Assembly: GCF_016123485.1 (NCBI RefSeq)
Contig: NZ_JADCKQ010000008.1
Span: forward strand, 115,844-179,843
Source: Halocynthiibacter styelae
Lineage (GTDB): Bacteria > Pseudomonadota > Alphaproteobacteria > Rhodobacterales > Rhodobacteraceae
Direction of reading: 5' to 3'
DNA: 64,000 bases
Shown: positions 63,084 to 64,000 of the stretch, piece by piece
Layout of the letters: each line of letters starts with the position of its first letter
Position numbering within the stretch: position 1 is the stretch's first letter
Program-made: the position numbers and the translations under genes
Notes under the pieces: generated by a model
Databases searched by the model: none
Seen by the model: the letters and a program-made list of their open reading frames with translations, nothing else
What the model was told of the DNA's origin: nothing

Positions 63084-63656
63084 TCAAAGCCAGATCAAAC
63101 CACCTGCTATCTCTTCTGCGATTGCTTTTGCGTCGACACCCTCACGTTCCGCTGAGACCCTCAAGCCTAGAAGATCAGACTGGTACCTGCGCGCAAGCAC
63201 CTGAGGATTGTGTGAGCGATCTATGTTGCCTGCTGATTGCGCCTGTTGAAACAATTCTGTAAACTGCGCCTCCATCGTTTGCAGATGCAGGTTCGCATCC
63301 CGTGCCAGAGGATGATTGTGTGCATGAAGTTCGAGAAGGGTCTTCGACAACATGCAGGCCTTAGAAGGGGCAATATCGTTTTCGACGATCATCTCTGGAA
63401 GCCGCTGAAGCGCTTTGATCGGACCATGCTTTTGCGCCAACGTCTTGAGACGCTCGCGCCCATCGGCTGCATATCTCTCCATGGCAAGCGCGAACAAAGC
63501 CTCTTTGGAGCCGAATGCCGCATAGAAACTACCGGGCTTCATCTGCAAGGCAGCTTCAAGGTCCTTCAATGATGTCCCAGCCCACCCACGTTTCCAAAAT
63601 AAATCACGGGCGCGCTCAATCAGTTCGACCTTATCGTAATTTGGTTTGCGAGGCAT
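63084..63656 (-). CDS. TetR-family regulator
   Basis: 190 residues from the ATG at 63656. DNA-binding part DLFWKRGWAGTSLKDLEAAL, QMKPGSFYAAFGSKEALFAL; the C-terminal ligand domain is helical with ACMLSKTLLELHAHNHPLAR, as in the NemR/AcuR-type group. Divergent from the CMD-like gene with palindromic operators in between, so it probably represses that gene and itself. Confidence 0.87.
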   Translation of the reverse strand: MPRKPNYDKVELIERARDLFWKRGWAGTSLKDLEAALQMKPGSFYAAFGSKEALFALAMERYAADGRERLKTLAQKHGPIKALQRLPEMIVENDIAPSKACMLSKTLLELHAHNHPLARDANLHLQTMEAQFTELFQQAQSAGNIDRSHNPQVLARRYQSDLLGLRVSAEREGVDAKAIAEEIAGGLIWL

Positions 63657-63670
63657 GTGGTAACCAGTTC

Positions 63671-63686
63671 TTGAATGATCACTCAA
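63671..63686. promoter_or_regulatory. TetR-type operator 1
   Basis: TTGAATGATCACTCAA, a 16-bp near-perfect palindrome 15 bp upstream of the tetR start. Shares TGATCACTCAA with operator 2. Confidence 0.78.
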
Positions 63687-63693
63687 TTATATA

Positions 63694-63711
63694 CTTGAGT
63701 GATCACTCAAG
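63694..63711. promoter_or_regulatory. TetR-type operator 2
   Basis: CTTGAGTGATCACTCAAG, a perfect 18-bp palindrome, centre to centre 24 bp from operator 1, consistent with repression of the divergent promoters. Confidence 0.82.
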
Positions 63712-63757
63712 AAACCCTAAAAAGAAAATATTCGCAACTTACAAAGGACGCATCGAT

Positions 63758-63985
63758 ATGAATTTCCCTTCCCATGATCTCGATACCGCACCGGAAGCCT
63801 CCAAGCCGTTATTAGAGAATTCGCAAAAAGCCTTTGGTCGCTTGCCCGGTTTGCACAAAGTTCTGGCGGAAAGTGGTCTTGCCGCGCAAAAGTTCCGGTC
63901 TCTCAGCTTATGTTATGCAGTCCTTCGTTCGAATGCCAAGGGGCTTTTCCCGCCAAGGGATGAATGCCGCCTGCGTGGATTGTAG
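63758..63985 (+). pseudogene. Carboxymuconolactone decarboxylase/AhpD-like gene, interrupted
   Basis: From the ATG at 63758 (AAAGGA upstream) the sequence PEASKPLLENSQKAFGRLPG, then LHKVLAES matches the N-terminus of CMD-family (AhpD-like) proteins of about 180 residues. After about codon 39 (near 63874) similarity stops, because the sequence becomes the antisense end of an IS3-type element; the open frame then ends by chance at 63985. The catalytic CxxC region is absent. Confidence 0.75.
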
Positions 63986-64000
63986 AACCCATTGATGTAT
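63874..64000 (-). mobile_element. IS3-family element, right-hand end (runs off window)
   Basis: On the minus strand the frame ending at 63913 reads YINGFYNPRRRHSSLGGKSP then LAFERRTA and stop: the C-terminus of IS3-type orfB transposases. The terminal sequence of the element probably begins near 63874 with TGGTCTTGCC. The rest lies beyond the window. Confidence 0.82.

Overview
The window looks like a chromosomal segment of a marine Rhodobacteraceae (roseobacter-type alphaproteobacterium). Evidence: a CtrA-type box beside a Rhodobacterales-style flagellar cluster (fliP-fliN-fliH-fliF facing fliL-motE-motA-flhA-fliR-flhB), the alphaproteobacterial rpmH-rnpA-yidD-yidC-engB-argB order, a membrane-anchored cytochrome c and a yejABEF-type peptide importer. 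All calls rest on reading the sequence and on motif recognition; no database search was possible.

Layout. 0-5.8 kb: peptide/microcin-C-type ABC importer (yejA-B-E-F, minus strand). 5.9-11.1 kb: cytochrome c, prephenate dehydratase, an SRPBCC protein, NADH pyrophosphatase and a cpdB-type phosphodiesterase gene broken by one extra base in an A8 run. 11.1-24.7 kb: flagellar export, MS-ring and motor genes, divergent around a CtrA-like site. 24.7-35.3 kb: small housekeeping genes, argB, engB, a MOSC protein, yidC, an EAL protein, ttcA, yidD, rnpA and rpmH. 35.6-39.3 kb: TVP38-family membrane protein, a lipoamide-dehydrogenase-like flavoprotein, a histidine kinase and tRNA-Arg(ACG).

39.3-54.3 kb is the accessory island and the most interesting part. 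Ten bases after the tRNA-Arg 3' end begins a Tn7/Tn5053-like element (39313-51907) with 24-bp imperfect terminal inverted repeats, paired internal CACATAGTT-type repeats at each end and 5-bp CATAA duplications on both sides. A second right end (53994), another CATAA and a second left end (54000) follow, so several related elements were apparently stacked at the same tRNA-proximal site and then decayed. The element carries a 5'-truncated TniB ATPase, a 618-residue TniQ with several C-terminal helix-turn-helix units (candidate tRNA-Arg-targeting protein) and a DnaQ-like exonuclease, but no transposase. Its cargo is a truncated Roc-COR-TIR protein and a four-gene operon resembling MoxR-vWA-beta-propeller (bpX) conflict systems. 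Between the two right ends lie an integrase C-terminus, a probable relaxase fragment and small plasmid-type genes.

54.3-64 kb: a 5'-truncated quinone oxidoreductase, an IS5-like remnant, an EamA exporter and a minus-strand redox cluster (PLP decarboxylase, MOSC-ferredoxin-reductase fusion, zinc-type alcohol dehydrogenase homologue, monooxygenase-fold protein, old-yellow-enzyme homologue). The latter sits behind an ArsR-family regulator, with the same 12-bp dyad before the regulator and before the first enzyme. The window ends with a TetR regulator, two strong palindromic operators and a divergent carboxymuconolactone-decarboxylase-like gene cut by an IS3-family element that runs off the edge.
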